A stretch of 64,000 nt of DNA. It comes from Ichthyosporea sp. XGB-2017a. Its lineage: Eukaryota; Opisthokonta; Ichthyosporea. The position numbers and the translations under genes are program-made. Below are positions 20,723 through 31,461 of this stretch, one piece after another. The notes under the pieces are model-generated. The model had not been told where the DNA came from and searched no databases. It was given only the letters and a program-made list of their open reading frames with translations. Every line of letters starts with the position of its first letter. Position 1 is the first letter of the stretch. The stretch covers positions 36,295 to 100,294 of the forward strand of contig PDIM01010373.1 in NCBI GenBank assembly GCA_002811675.1, given 5' to 3'.

Positions 20723-21982
20723 ATGGAAGAAGGGAGTGGAAGAAACTACAATGCTTATGATTGCCAAGACAGCTTTGATGGCCAGGCTGAAGAAGAAGAA
20801 GATAAAAGATCTATTAGTGCGTATGACGATCTTGCATTCGATAGAACTGGGGCCAGCAGTGCATCGGATCAAGATTCTCCTACTATGGGTTACGAAGAGT
20901 ATTCACCAGACGAAGATTTTAACCGTTTTGAGGACAACTCGTATGGAAGTGCAGCTATCAGGAGCTCAGAAATAATCCCTGGGTCGAGATCAAGAACTAA
21001 TACACTAAGGCGTCAGAGATCGTCGACACAGGAGGTTATTGATCTTACGACGCCTGTCAACTCAAGATCTAGGCATCCCCATTCTGTTGACGATTCACCA
21101 AGCCTGGCTGTTGTGAGGCTAATGAATGAAAATCCTGATTATTCTCCCCCAGTGGCTACGCCTTTAACAAGGTCGCGAACTACTGAGAGAGATGCGGTTA
21201 TTAATGTGGATGAAATTGAGGATGACAATGCGATAGGCACGGAAAGTGCAGAAGAACTTGCAAGGGAGGTCAATTTGAGCATATTGGAGAAACAAGAAGC
21301 TGATGCCCAGTTGCAAACTGATGAGCAATTAGCATTAGCTTTACAGCAGAAGTATGACATGGAGCAACATCAAATGGACGATAGACGTGAGCGTCTTTGG
21401 CGTGGTACAAGATTCTCCGGTCTACGTCGAAGGGAGACAAGTTTTCCGTACAACAGATCACCAAATGCCCAGAGACGTGTGGCAAATAGAGGATGCTTTC
21501 CTCGAAGAATGGCTGGGGATGCTGGTAGAAACTATCGAGCGTCAACTTCAGCCCATGTTGAAAGCAGGTTCAATCACTGGCCGGGTTTTCACGGAGGAAG
21601 ACGACTTGGAAGCTACCATGATCCTTGCCCTTTCAGTGGCGTCAATTCACACTATGCGGATGGGGACGACCTTGAAGGAGATATAGATTCGATGGGGTAC
21701 GACGAACTTTTACAACTTTCTGAACGAATTGGTGACGCTGTTCCGAAGGGGGCATCTGGGCAGGCTATTAACAGATTGCCAACTAAAAAATACTCGACTA
21801 AGGAGCACAAGGGAAAAGATCAAAGTACGGAAAACACATCGTGTTCGATATGCATGCAAGGATATCAGGATAATGAAAAACTCACCACCCTTCCTTGTAC
21901 CCATTGCTTTCATAGAGAATGCGTCTCCAAGTGGCTCAAAGTCAACGCGTCTTGTCCAGTTTGCAGAATTAATATTAAATAA
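20723..21982 (+). CDS. RING-H2 E3 ubiquitin ligase
   Basis: 419 residues from ATG 20723 (MEEGSGRN). The frame is open for 24 more codons upstream but has no ATG there, and a likely UTR intron covers that part. Most of the protein is Ser/Asp/Arg-rich and probably disordered. The C-terminal 45 residues (about 373-416) are a complete C3H2C3 RING: CSICMQGY, LPCTHCFHRECVSKWL, CPVCRINIK, with the Trp after the sixth ligand that contacts E2 enzymes. A helix at about residues 190-215 (ELAREVNLSILEK, then EQLALALQQKYD) has the Glu/Ala/Leu pattern of ubiquitin-interacting helices and may bind ubiquitin. Overall it is like the Arkadia/RNF38 class, in which the RING closes the protein. The substrate is unknown. 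Confidence 0.88.
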   Translation: MEEGSGRNYNAYDCQDSFDGQAEEEEDKRSISAYDDLAFDRTGASSASDQDSPTMGYEEYSPDEDFNRFEDNSYGSAAIRSSEIIPGSRSRTNTLRRQRSSTQEVIDLTTPVNSRSRHPHSVDDSPSLAVVRLMNENPDYSPPVATPLTRSRTTERDAVINVDEIEDDNAIGTESAEELAREVNLSILEKQEADAQLQTDEQLALALQQKYDMEQHQMDDRRERLWRGTRFSGLRRRETSFPYNRSPNAQRRVANRGCFPRRMAGDAGRNYRASTSAHVESRFNHWPGFHGGRRLGSYHDPCPFSGVNSHYADGDDLEGDIDSMGYDELLQLSERIGDAVPKGASGQAINRLPTKKYSTKEHKGKDQSTENTSCSICMQGYQDNEKLTTLPCTHCFHRECVSKWLKVNASCPVCRINIK

Positions 21983-22371
21983 CCTCTACTATGTAACATT
22001 GAACTAAGCAGCGGTGCACATTCATACCTTCCATTATTGTACAAAAACCGCCTTAAAAGTCTTCCGCGCTTACACAACTTGCGCAAGCTTGCAAGCTACA
22101 AACAACATAGCACTCCCCGGGGAGAGAAACGAAAGAATGCTTATGCAAGTAGTCACGCACGACTTTCTACAGTTTATAGATTATTTATTGTAAGCCCACA
22201 AGAATAAAGCAAACCATTGTTTCCCTCAGCTCTTTGTGCCTTTTTTTTCTTTTTCTTGATTAATACTGTTATTATTACTGATGTACATATTTTTATCCTT
22301 TTGATATATTAACTCTGCAACTTAAAAACAACTTAAGACTAGCTTCTTCAATTTCCAATTGCTACAATTAT
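21983..22371. other. Convergent 3' intergenic region (RING / V-ATPase B)
   Basis: 389 bp between two stop codons on opposite strands. It includes AATAAA at about 22204 for the plus-strand gene and a T-rich stretch with TTATT motifs that would serve the minus-strand gene. No other gene is seen. Confidence 0.5.
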
Positions 22372-24028
22372 TTAATCTTCCTTCAAAGCGACAGTTGGCT
22401 CACGATGATAATACTCTTTCAGGGTCTTCTCAGGAATACGCTTAAGCAACTCCTTGGGGAAGATTCTCAACAACTGCCAACCAATATCCAAAGACTCAAA
22501 GATTGTTCTAGCTTCGTATGATCCCTGTGTGATAAAATGTTTTTCAAATTTCTCCAAAAATTCCAAATACAACAAATCTTCGGAGCTCAATGCTTCTTCA
22601 CCAACAACTGCCTTCATGGCTTGAACATCTTTACCGATGGCATAACATGCATAAAGCTGGTTGGAGACATCAGAATGATCCTTTCGAGTCATTCCTTCAC
22701 CAATAGCAGACTTCATCAGACGGGAAAGTGAGGGCAAAACATTGATAGGTGGGTAAATTTGTCTGTTGTGCAATTGACGGTCAACATAAATCTGTCCTTC
22801 TGTAATATAACCAGTCAAATCGGGGATGGGATGAGTAATATCATCGTTAGGCATAGTAAGAATGGGAATCTGAGTAATAGATCCATTCTTTCCTTCAACG
22901 CGTCCGGCGCGCTCGTAGATGGTAGCCAAATCTGTGTACATATAACCGGGGAAACCACGTCTTCCTGGCACCTCTTCACGGGCAGCAGAAACTTCACGCA
23001 AAGCATCAGCATAAGAACTCATATCTGTAAGAATGACAAGAATATGCTTCTCTGCATCATAAGCCAAATATTCAGCGGTGGTCAAAGCCAAACGAGGAGT
23101 AATAATACGTTCAATGGTGGGATCATTCGCAAGATTGAGAAACAAACTAGTCTTCTCCATGGAACCATTTTCTTCAAAATCTTGTTTGAAAAATCTAGCT
23201 GTCTCCATGTTAACACCCATAGCACCAAACACGATAGCAAAGTTATCGTCATGCCCATCCAATACACTTTTAGTGACTCCGGGAATTCCCTGCTGCTTAA
23301 CCAAGCCAGCCTGTCGGCAAATTTGGGCGGCAATTTCGTTGTGTGGCAAGCCAGCAGCGGAAAAGACAGGGATTTTCTGTCCTCGAGCAATACTGTTCAT
23401 AACATCGATGGGGGAAATACCAGTCTGAACCATATCTTTCGGGTACACACGCGAAAATGGATTAATAGGCTGCCCCTGAATATCCAAGTAGTCTTCAGCA
23501 AGAACAGGGGGTCCCTTATCAATAGCTTTACCTGAACCATTGAAAACACGTCCCAACATATCCTCACTAACAGGCATGCGCAAAATATCACCGGTGAACT
23601 CGCAAGTGGTGTGCTTAGCATCAATACCCGAGGTACCTTCGAACACCTGAACAATAGCCTTGTTGCCGGCAACTTCAAGAATCTGCCCACTTCGCTTAGT
23701 TCCATCGGCAAGAGTTAAATTCACAATTTCGGCAAATTTAGGAAATTTGACGTTGTCCAAAATAACCAAAGGTCCATTGACACCCGAGACTGTCTTATAA
23801 ACTAAACAAATATATATATAAAATTAATGACAAGTGATTAGAAACTGTTCCACCTAAAATGTCTAAGCCACAGCTTTGATTCCCCCGAAAGTGACCCAAT
23901 ACACTTTAAGTCTATGCGCCCCTCCCTAACCCATTTCAACAATCATACTTACCCAATCTTGGTTGAACACTATAATCGCGAATTACTGCCGCGGCATTAA
24001 TTCGGGCTGCTTCCATACTCGCACTCAT
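22372..24028 (-). CDS. ATP6V1B: V-type H+-ATPase subunit B (2 exons)
   Basis: Exon 1 is 23953-24028 (25 codons plus one base) and exon 2 is 22372-23801; the 151-bp intron (GTAAGTAT...TTTAG, phase 1) is removed to give [18 protein letters not shown], the expected N-terminal junction. Total 501 residues, normal for subunit B. This is the non-catalytic nucleotide-binding subunit of the V1 head, which alternates with subunit A in the A3B3 ring that drives proton pumping into acidic organelles. Visible: [23 protein letters not shown] (beta barrel), [31 protein letters not shown] (the degenerate P-loop of B subunits), [46 protein letters not shown] and [19 protein letters not shown]. Extremely conserved, as expected. 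Confidence 0.97.
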
Positions 24029-24779
24029 TTTTCAGAATCAAAAGCAAGACCACTTAAAAAATATTACTAATACTCAGAGAATATGCAAAACGCAACAGAA
24101 AACACAAGTATGTTGTATAATCAGCCGACAATATTGCAGAACTAAAGATTATCACCAACTAACTACGAAGACAAACAAACACACAGGAGTTGCAACAGAG
24201 ACAGGCGCGTTAAGTGCTGTTCAAGTTTGTCTGTGTGTGTATATCTGCGAAATGGAACGGCAATCAATGAATTAACTAATCTATCCAAGTGTAGTTAGTT
24301 AATCTAATACAACTCCAAAATAAAATAAAGTGAAAAGTGAACAAGTTAGTTACGGGGGATAGGAAATATGGTCATATTCTTATACATAATTTTCATTGTT
24401 CCCCATTCCTCAACTACTGTGATTTGTATGGCCACACCCACCCACCGCCCCCTCCCCCTGCTGGCTGCTGCTGATGATGATGATGAGGCGCCAAGGGTCA
24501 AGAGTACTGTACAGCCAAGTACTCTACTTCCCTGTCAGGGGAAGGGTTATGGCTTTAATGGGGGATTCAACCTCCCCCCTCATCTCACTAGGTCGCCCAC
24601 GCAAATATTCCAAATTCAATAACATAATTAATTTATACTGGCCCGCGACCAATAATTATATTACAATGTATGGAATTCCCCAAAGGGAATATATGCTGCT
24701 TTTATTCATGAACGACAGAATTGAAGCCGGGTCGAAGCTTGAGAAGTTGGCTAGGGAGTAACTTGTTTTAGCTATTGAC
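24029..24779. other. Intergenic region upstream of V-ATPase B, downstream of kelch gene
   Basis: 751 bp. It contains the V-ATPase promoter side (TG-rich and A-rich near 24200-24330) and a GAT microsatellite (about 24470-24485). Open frames at 24368-24761 have no recognisable homology and biased composition, so I do not call genes. Confidence 0.5.
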
Positions 24780-26708
24780 TTAGACTATTGAACTGCATTG
24801 CTTGCTATCTGAGGCTGCACATGATAACGACACCTTAAGTTTCCAGTTTGAATTTTCGTTTACTAGGAGACCAAGGCTGTTAGCCCCCCATTCTGGGGAA
24901 CCAACAAAGGTTGTGTAAGGAACATCAAAATTCAAAATAGCTGCAAGATCGTTCAGTACAGATACAAATGACATTGTTTGAACAGAACTAAAATTAGTCA
25001 AGAAAGTATCCAAAGACTGCTTTCCCCCCCATGTAGCCCCATCATCAAGTGACTGGTAAATATCAGCGCCGTGATAAGGACCTCCATAAAGAGACCCAGT
25101 TTGCTCATCATATCCTATTAGTCGATCAATCTTTATATCAGTTCCATAGATATTAATTGGCATTTTCACAAACGACCCCCCCGTCGCCTTATCTATTCTT
25201 ATGCATCCTTGATCATCACCACAGCCATAAAGGTAGTTTCCTGAAGTGGGATAAACAACACCTTTTGTATAACCAAATGTGGAACAAGACGGAAACTCCA
25301 GAAATTCATACTGGCATCTGGTTTGTGAACCGTACAAATTGTGAAGCGGACCATTGTTAGAGCTCCCCCCATATATAAACGCTGTTCCTTTTATGGAATC
25401 AATAACTAGGGGGTATGCCATTAGAGTCGTTCTTGTACTACTGGAAAACTCGTACCTTGGTGATGACGGAGGATTTAATTCGGCATTGGGGAAGCTAAAG
25501 GATGCCCATTTTTGCTCGTAAGTATCGTAGAGCCACGTTTCTTGTTCATAAAATAGATTTTGAGCTCCTCCAGAGATCCCTGCATGAAGCATAAGGTCCC
25601 CAAAGTCAGATCTCCAGCAAGCAGCACCAAAGCGCGGGGAGGGAAATGTAGTGGAATTGCCAACAAGCCCTGTGGCGTTTGATGTGCCTATACTCCACTG
25701 AAGAGTATCAAGATTAAATCTCCACACATCATTAAAAGATGCTGCATCATTGGTTCCCCCAAAGATATAAAGAACATAGTCATGCGTTGACCACATACAC
25801 GAGCTATGAACACCCCCTGGCTCTGACGTGGCAAGCTCTTGCATTGGCTGACTAGGGACCTGCGCAGAGGTATTCGCAGCATTACCAGAGAGCATCTGCC
25901 ATTTAAGAGTGGTAACATTCAGTTTCCAAATGTCATTAAGATAACCTTCACTGCCGTTATGATCAAAACCATACCCTCCAAAAATGTACATGGCGAAATC
26001 GAAACATGCGATGGCATGCATTTCCCTGCTTCCAGGTACATTCAGGACGTCCTCGGGGCCGGGAAATGTGCCGCCAGTGGGATATCCTACCCCTGGCTTA
26101 TCGACATCATTGGGTTCTGTAGAGTCATTGTTAAAGTACTCCCACTGCTTAGTCGCTATGTGATAAGCCCATAAGTCCTGCTTGAGTCCTTTTCCATTCC
26201 CCCCCCCAAACACCCAGAATCTCCCACCCATGTAGCAACCTGCATGACCTGAACGACTTCCGGGAGAACTAAATGTACTTGGACCTGTTCCGTTAACTGT
26301 GTTTTCTTGCACTGTGTCATTCATATATTGGCCCGACATAAGCTTCCATTCATCTCGAGAGATTCTGTATTTCCACAGTTGGTTGTGAACAGTATTTGTA
26401 TTTCCTCCTACTGCTCCCATTCCCCCGAAGAAATATAGGTCATCTCCATTGGGGGAGAATGCTGCCCCATTTGACATTCCACTGGGATTGAAGAGAGGAT
26501 CTCCATAGAAGTAAGTATTGTCTATTACTGGTCCATTTTCCACTTGACTCTGCCCATCCCCGTGTATGAGTGTGAAGGAATTTTTTATGCCTTGATAATA
26601 ACCTTGGTATTGAAAATCTGTGTGATTTGCTTGAGCCCTGTGCATGCAAATCCAAAAAATGCATAATGTAAAGACACAGTTGTAAAACAGACACGCTTTA
26701 CAAGCCAT
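24780..26708 (-). CDS. Secreted kelch-propeller protein with Asp-box C-terminal half
   Basis: 642 residues from ATG 26706-26708; a longer frame starts in a poly-lysine run without ATG. The first 28 residues are hydrophobic and end HRAQA, a signal peptide. Residues about 70-430 contain at least five kelch repeats, each with a di-glycine and spaced Tyr/Trp: LYFFGGMG..LWKYRISRDEW, FWVFGGGNG..LWAYHIATKQW, MYIFGGYG..IWKLNVTTLKW, LYIFGGTND..VWRFNLDTLQW and LMLHAGISG..TWLYDTYEQKW. Further on, YQSLDDGATW matches the Asp-box (SxDxGxTW) of sialidase/sortilin-type propellers, so the C-terminal part may be a second blade set. No membrane anchor is evident. Attractin-like kelch proteins and galactose-oxidase-like propellers share this look; no catalytic residues are recognised. 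Role: secreted or surface binding, inferred only. Confidence 0.82.
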   Translation of the reverse strand: MACKACLFYNCVFTLCIFWICMHRAQANHTDFQYQGYYQGIKNSFTLIHGDGQSQVENGPVIDNTYFYGDPLFNPSGMSNGAAFSPNGDDLYFFGGMGAVGGNTNTVHNQLWKYRISRDEWKLMSGQYMNDTVQENTVNGTGPSTFSSPGSRSGHAGCYMGGRFWVFGGGNGKGLKQDLWAYHIATKQWEYFNNDSTEPNDVDKPGVGYPTGGTFPGPEDVLNVPGSREMHAIACFDFAMYIFGGYGFDHNGSEGYLNDIWKLNVTTLKWQMLSGNAANTSAQVPSQPMQELATSEPGGVHSSCMWSTHDYVLYIFGGTNDAASFNDVWRFNLDTLQWSIGTSNATGLVGNSTTFPSPRFGAACWRSDFGDLMLHAGISGGAQNLFYEQETWLYDTYEQKWASFSFPNAELNPPSSPRYEFSSSTRTTLMAYPLVIDSIKGTAFIYGGSSNNGPLHNLYGSQTRCQYEFLEFPSCSTFGYTKGVVYPTSGNYLYGCGDDQGCIRIDKATGGSFVKMPINIYGTDIKIDRLIGYDEQTGSLYGGPYHGADIYQSLDDGATWGGKQSLDTFLTNFSSVQTMSFVSVLNDLAAILNFDVPYTTFVGSPEWGANSLGLLVNENSNWKLKVSLSCAASDSKQCSSIV

Positions 26709-27439
26709 GTTGACAAATCTATTCCAATGTTTTTTTTTTTTTGACAATAGAAAATAGTATTCTATGTTGTGTGATTTACTTCAGTAGTAACATTGAAAAA
26801 TGTTCGTTTCTCGCGTAGATTGCAAAGCATATTCCTTTGGCAAGGTTCCCTATTTAATCTTTCACCCCATGCAAAGCTCTCTACGTATCTCTACCTATAG
26901 TTCCTAATTAGTTACCGCTAAACCATTAAACACTCCTTCAGGTTTGTTCGCAACATGGACTGTACTACAGCACCGGCGGCAATAAATATAATTACTGTAA
27001 TTGCAGTGCATAATTTGTGCCTCGATTAGAGGACTAAACCATCACGTCTGCACGTCCGCTCAGCTATATTGTAGTTATAGATCTGCAGTATTAGCGCACC
27101 GCGTCATAATTCAATTCTATATATAGAAATTCTGGCACAGTCATTTTCAAAAGTTTAATAATTCGAAATATAGTGCTTTAGGGTTTAAATAAAATCTAAT
27201 ATTATATTTTAATGCATGCAGCGCAGCTTACAATATTATTATATAATTATTAGGCCCCGCTCGACACGTCCATGAGCTCACCAGAATTGTAACGTACAGG
27301 CTTTTACGGCGAGCAACGAATGCTGATCTTTTCAGTTTCAAGATACATCCAGATCTGCTAGAGAAAATATCTATCGGGGTTTAGAGCAAGGTGAGGTGGG
27401 TTGAGATGGAAAGCAGAGGTTGATTGGACTCTGTAAACC
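26709..27439. other. AT-rich divergent intergenic region
   Basis: 731 bp between the start codons of the kelch gene and the small gene at 27440. Very AT-rich from about 27110 to 27250, with an ATATATA run. No gene or RNA seen; presumed back-to-back promoters. Confidence 0.5.
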
Positions 27440-28039
27440 ATGGAAACTACAGATAACAAGCCCGCAGCCGCCTCCCAAGTCGATTCGGGTCCCTCGGCAA
27501 GTTTAAACCAGAATGACTCTGGAATGGCAGTTGAACAAGCCAGTACCGATACGGAAAGCCAAAAGCAAAATCTTGAGACCAAAGCTCTTCTAAGAAAAGA
27601 CGAAAACCTCGAATTTTTGTACAAAGGGTCTTTTGACAATTTGTTTTCTAGGGGTGAAGTAAACAAGCCAGGGGAAAATCTCGTCAATTTAAAATGTCGT
27701 TTGGTTACTTGGGACCATTGCAACTTTACACTCACAGTCCCAAACAGTTACACAGTTTTTGGTGTTATTCGCCTTATTCTTGAACGCTTCGACGAAATCC
27801 CTTCCAATGTAAAACTTTACAAAGACAAACGAGAAGAAGAAAATCTTCTGGAAAATGAAGACTTTACACTTGCACAGTATGGGTTTGCAGCAAGTAATTC
27901 CCCGTCTCCAGAATCACCGCAACAAATTCCAAATTACACACTCTACTTTGATATCGCACCGAAAAATTTGAAATGCCCTTTACTCATATCAGACTATTAT
28001 TTCGATCCAAATCAAGATATCTTAAACAAGTATTTATAG
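27440..28039 (+). CDS. Unrecognised 199-residue protein, possible ubiquitin-like fold
   Basis: A single-exon gene from ATG 27440. I do not recognise it. The first 50 residues are Ser/Gln/Asp-rich and look disordered. Residues about 58-185 have alternating strands and a helix: LVNLKCRLVTWDHCNFTLTV, then TVFGVIRLILERFDEIPSNVKLYKD, then FTLAQYGF, and a strand TLYFDIAP. The order strand-strand-helix-strand with an acidic turn recalls beta-grasp (ubiquitin-like or Ras-binding) domains, which is inference only. It ends in ISDYYFDPNQDILNKYL, a conserved-looking tail. It converges on the EF-hand gene with 54 bp between stops, so the two transcripts must overlap in their 3' UTRs or use signals inside one another. 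Confidence 0.6.
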   Translation: METTDNKPAAASQVDSGPSASLNQNDSGMAVEQASTDTESQKQNLETKALLRKDENLEFLYKGSFDNLFSRGEVNKPGENLVNLKCRLVTWDHCNFTLTVPNSYTVFGVIRLILERFDEIPSNVKLYKDKREEENLLENEDFTLAQYGFAASNSPSPESPQQIPNYTLYFDIAPKNLKCPLLISDYYFDPNQDILNKYL

Positions 28040-28093
28040 CACGTAGTTTCTTAGTCAGAGTAAAGTGGCATCTACTATAAATTAAATAAACCT

Positions 28094-29623
28094 TTATTCG
28101 GCCTGCCCAGCCTTTTCTTTTCGCTTGTTTAACCTCTCTTGAATCTTTTCTCTTTGTCTGGCAATATCATCGTTCATCGCATTTTTGGCGCCTTCGGCCT
28201 TTTGTAGCATGTCCCCGACTACTTGCTCTTGTCTTTGCGCAGCCTCTCGCCGTTCGTCAAGACGTGAAGCTAGAGCAGCAGATCTCTGCTCTCGCTCACG
28301 CGACTGCACATTCACTCTTTCGGCTTCATATTTCTTAACCTGTTCCAAATATGTGTTAGGATCTATTGGTTTTCCTGTACCTGCAGCCGTTTGAGGTAGC
28401 TCGCTCTCTATTCCTGTTAGAGTCGCGTCCCTTGGGTCTAATTCATCTCCAGAATCATCTTCCCCATCTCCAGCTTTATCAAGGTTTTCAACGCTTTTTT
28501 GATCCTTTACCCTTTGCTTTCTTTGTGCAATTTTTTCAGCAATTAATTGCTTTTGCCGTTCAATTCCTTCTTGAGTTTTATGGACCCCTCTGTCCTTTTC
28601 CCCAAGCTTTGAATCGAACATTTGCTGGCGGCCATCAATCGCCTCCTTTCTCATCTGAAGCCTTTGCTGAATAGCCTCCCTTCTTTTTTCCGTTTCATTT
28701 GATGATTTTTCGTCCAACATGGCTTTCCTTTTTTGGTACTCTGAGAGAACCTCCTCTCCGCCAAAATCCTCCTTGATGCTTGCATGTAAAGCCGAACCCT
28801 CGCTCAATTTGTTTGTGTCAGTCTCAGGCTCCAGGTAAGTATCTTGAACTGCAAATGACACGCTCGACCGCTTCCTATGGAGCCCCCCTTCTCCCGGTGA
28901 GGTTTTGTAAGACTGCGCCGATTGACGTCTTTGGGCAATCGTGTCTTCGGCATCGAGCTTATTTTTTTCATTTTCAAAGATTTTCATTTCTTCAATTTCG
29001 GTCATTTGTTGCTGAAATTCTGAAAACAAGCGCTCTTTCTCTTCCTCATAATCAAGTGTTGGGTCAAAACTTCCTTCTTTCTTCTCAACCTCAGCTTGCT
29101 CAACCATCACCACTTCAATGTCATCCAGAGACTTATAATAGCTGATGTTTGTAAGAAAGTCTTCTATTTCTGCGAATGAAATTTTTGACCCCGGGAACTG
29201 TCTTCGTAGAGTGTAGCGTTTCCATATTTGCTCAGAAAAGTGTTCGTCTACATGAAGTAAAAACTGAGCCTGCTGCTCTGTTATAGAGCCCCGGCCTTGG
29301 CTATCTAGCATTGCGAAATCCCATTTCAAGCTTTGCAAAAATGTATTGATTCTCATAAGCTCGACCACAACATCAGCAAACATTTCTTTAGAACACTTTT
29401 CCGAACTTCCCATACTCTTCATTATGTTTGACACATACAGAATGTCAACAGGGGCCATGGCCATATCCTGCACAACTGCCTGAACCTGCTCAACATCCAA
29501 AAATCCTTTTCCTGACTTATCAGCCTCATAAAACAAGGGGTAAAAATCTTTGTCAGCTCCTTTGCTTTGAAATAAAGCCTTGTGCCCATTCAGGGAGCTA
29601 TGGAATAGCGAGTATCTTCCCAT
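28094..29623 (-). CDS. EF-hand and coiled-coil protein
   Basis: 509 residues, single exon, ATG 29621-29623. The N-terminal 180 residues are helical with two EF-hand-like loops: DKSGKGFLDVEQ (about residues 35-46) and DSQGRGSITEQQ (about 105-116). Both have Asp at position 1, Gly at 6 and a hydrophobic residue at 8, but Gln instead of Glu at 12, so calcium affinity may be weak or lost. From about 185 onward the protein is a charged Glu/Lys/Arg/Gln coiled coil (EEKERLFSEFQQQMTEIEE; then four short helices each with a QRxxxRKE-like pattern, and QREKIQERLNKRKEK at the end), broken by a Ser-rich and acidic linker. I do not recognise an orthologue. A cytoskeletal or ciliary role would fit but is inference. 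Confidence 0.8.
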   Translation of the reverse strand: MGRYSLFHSSLNGHKALFQSKGADKDFYPLFYEADKSGKGFLDVEQVQAVVQDMAMAPVDILYVSNIMKSMGSSEKCSKEMFADVVVELMRINTFLQSLKWDFAMLDSQGRGSITEQQAQFLLHVDEHFSEQIWKRYTLRRQFPGSKISFAEIEDFLTNISYYKSLDDIEVVMVEQAEVEKKEGSFDPTLDYEEEKERLFSEFQQQMTEIEEMKIFENEKNKLDAEDTIAQRRQSAQSYKTSPGEGGLHRKRSSVSFAVQDTYLEPETDTNKLSEGSALHASIKEDFGGEEVLSEYQKRKAMLDEKSSNETEKRREAIQQRLQMRKEAIDGRQQMFDSKLGEKDRGVHKTQEGIERQKQLIAEKIAQRKQRVKDQKSVENLDKAGDGEDDSGDELDPRDATLTGIESELPQTAAGTGKPIDPNTYLEQVKKYEAERVNVQSREREQRSAALASRLDERREAAQRQEQVVGDMLQKAEGAKNAMNDDIARQREKIQERLNKRKEKAGQAE

Positions 29624-31461
29624 TATTAAATACCTGAAACAACCCCGTTCACATTATTGCAAAGGCAAAATTTAATAATCAAATGATGTTACGGCCTCGC
29701 CTCACCGTGCCTCACCATCGCGGGAATCTGGGGATATGCGCATAAGCTGTTCTGTGCAAGAACATAGAGTATCCCAGTTCCATTCACTCGGGATGCATAT
29801 ACCTGACACCTTTAGACACTTAGTCACTTCCACTCAGATCCCTTACAAGCCAGGCCAAACATGCATGTGAGTGCAGCAAATCCCACCTTAATTTCTAAAA
29901 GGAAGAGTCTTTGTGTTATGGCCCTGGAATAGATATTATATGCACCATTGTACATTGTAATTATAAGATAATATAATTATGATGTATGTTGATGTCGATA
30001 TATCGGCGCATGCATGGCTGTGGGTAACTATTTTTATTTTATATTTATATATAACGAAATAAGACCAAGTGGGCTAGAAAAGGGTACAGCATTCAGTTTT
30101 AGTATTTGCTAATGGAGGTAAAGGATTTGTGTTTATCTTAATAGTTTCATTTGCCGATATTTTAAGACGACTTTTATAAATAAATGCTTTTCTTTGTTTG
30201 GTTAAGGATCATGGACGACTTTAGTGCTTGCTATTTATAGAGGCATTCGCACTCAAAACTATGCAACAATGTTTTTAGTTGTTATATCCGAAATGCAGCT
30301 TCTTGATGATCATAACCCTGTCCAAGGAGCGTTACAATATTACTGACAAGTGACAAACAAGGCTGACAATTAAAAATTACCCTCGAAAATTACCAGACTA
30401 GCGGGCGATCTAGCTACAGTACACAAATATAGCTACGACGCGTTCCGCGGATCGACGTGCAGACTGCAGATCGTCCGGCACCTCATGCACGGCTGCGCGG
30501 GGCGCCAACGTGCGCCAAACGAAGGCGCTTCTCGGGCGAGTTCTCGGGGCGCTGACAATTTATTATTTATACTTTATATAATAAGGCCCTCTAAAATGCC
30601 CGAAAAACGTCATCGAAAAGTCTCCTGACATTGAAAATGAAACCCCATTGACTATATCGACCCGGCAGTGATAATATCGAGAGGTTTATAATAAATTAAA
30701 AGTCACAACTGCGTCGAATTATGTACGAGAATACCCTAACCCTCTCTTGAATGCGGACAAATTTAAAATTCTCCACAGACTACGTCGTCGACCCCCGCGG
30801 CCTCCACAGACAAGCTGAGTTGCTGAGTGCTGTTACTTTGTGCTACATAATCCTCCCCTTGCTTTACTAAGACTGCTGTCTTCTGCTGTAGGCTGTAGCC
30901 TGTAATTATAGAGTGTAGGCTGTACTGCTTGAGGCTTGAACAACTTATCGACCTCTCTACTCCTACTCTCTCAGTCTCTCTCCACGAAGGCCAAGCTAGC
31001 TACTAGCTCTAGACCTCACTAGACCTCAATTCTCAACTCCTCTCTATTTAGATCAACTCAAGTAATTATAGTGATTGCTTATTCTCGCCCGCGCCACTGT
31101 GTGTATATAGATAGAACCGGTGGAGCCACCGAACATAGATAGGATAAGACTGAAATCACAACACTAGCATACCCAGCCTTACAGCAAGGCGATTGGGCGT
31201 AACTAGAATATAGAAGTGTTTTGCCCGTTGAACTTGCTTTTCTGCTTTTGCCTGATTTTTGTTTGGCCTCAAAGGTTACTTTCTCGCTGCGCATTTTGAT
31301 GTGCGGCCTGTCTCGTATACTTCAGCATACCAACATAAAGAGTGGTTGAAACGTTCTTTCTTCAGTTTAGCTTTATTATTATTATTTTCATCGTTTGTGC
31401 GTTTTGCACTTGATTGTATCCCATTGTCTTTAATCTTGTGTTCAAATACTCATATATCGCA
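29624..31461. other. 1.8-kb gene-free region with a GC-rich island
   Basis: 1,838 bp between divergent genes. It is mostly AT-rich (notably 29930-30070), with an isolated CpG-rich block at about 30435-30555 (runs such as CGCGGGGCGCC). From about 30950 to 31080 there are CT-rich repeats (CTCTCTACTCC, TAGCTACTAGCTCTAGACC). No coding, tRNA or rRNA pattern is recognised. Confidence 0.5.

Noticed and set aside
22759-23535. Long plus-strand frame opposite V-ATPase subunit B
   Set aside because: Antisense of a highly conserved enzyme; codon constraint on the real strand explains the openness.
24368-24761. Two overlapping plus-strand frames after the V-ATPase gene
   Set aside because: Partly made of a GAT microsatellite, no domain pattern, no splice or start context to prefer them.
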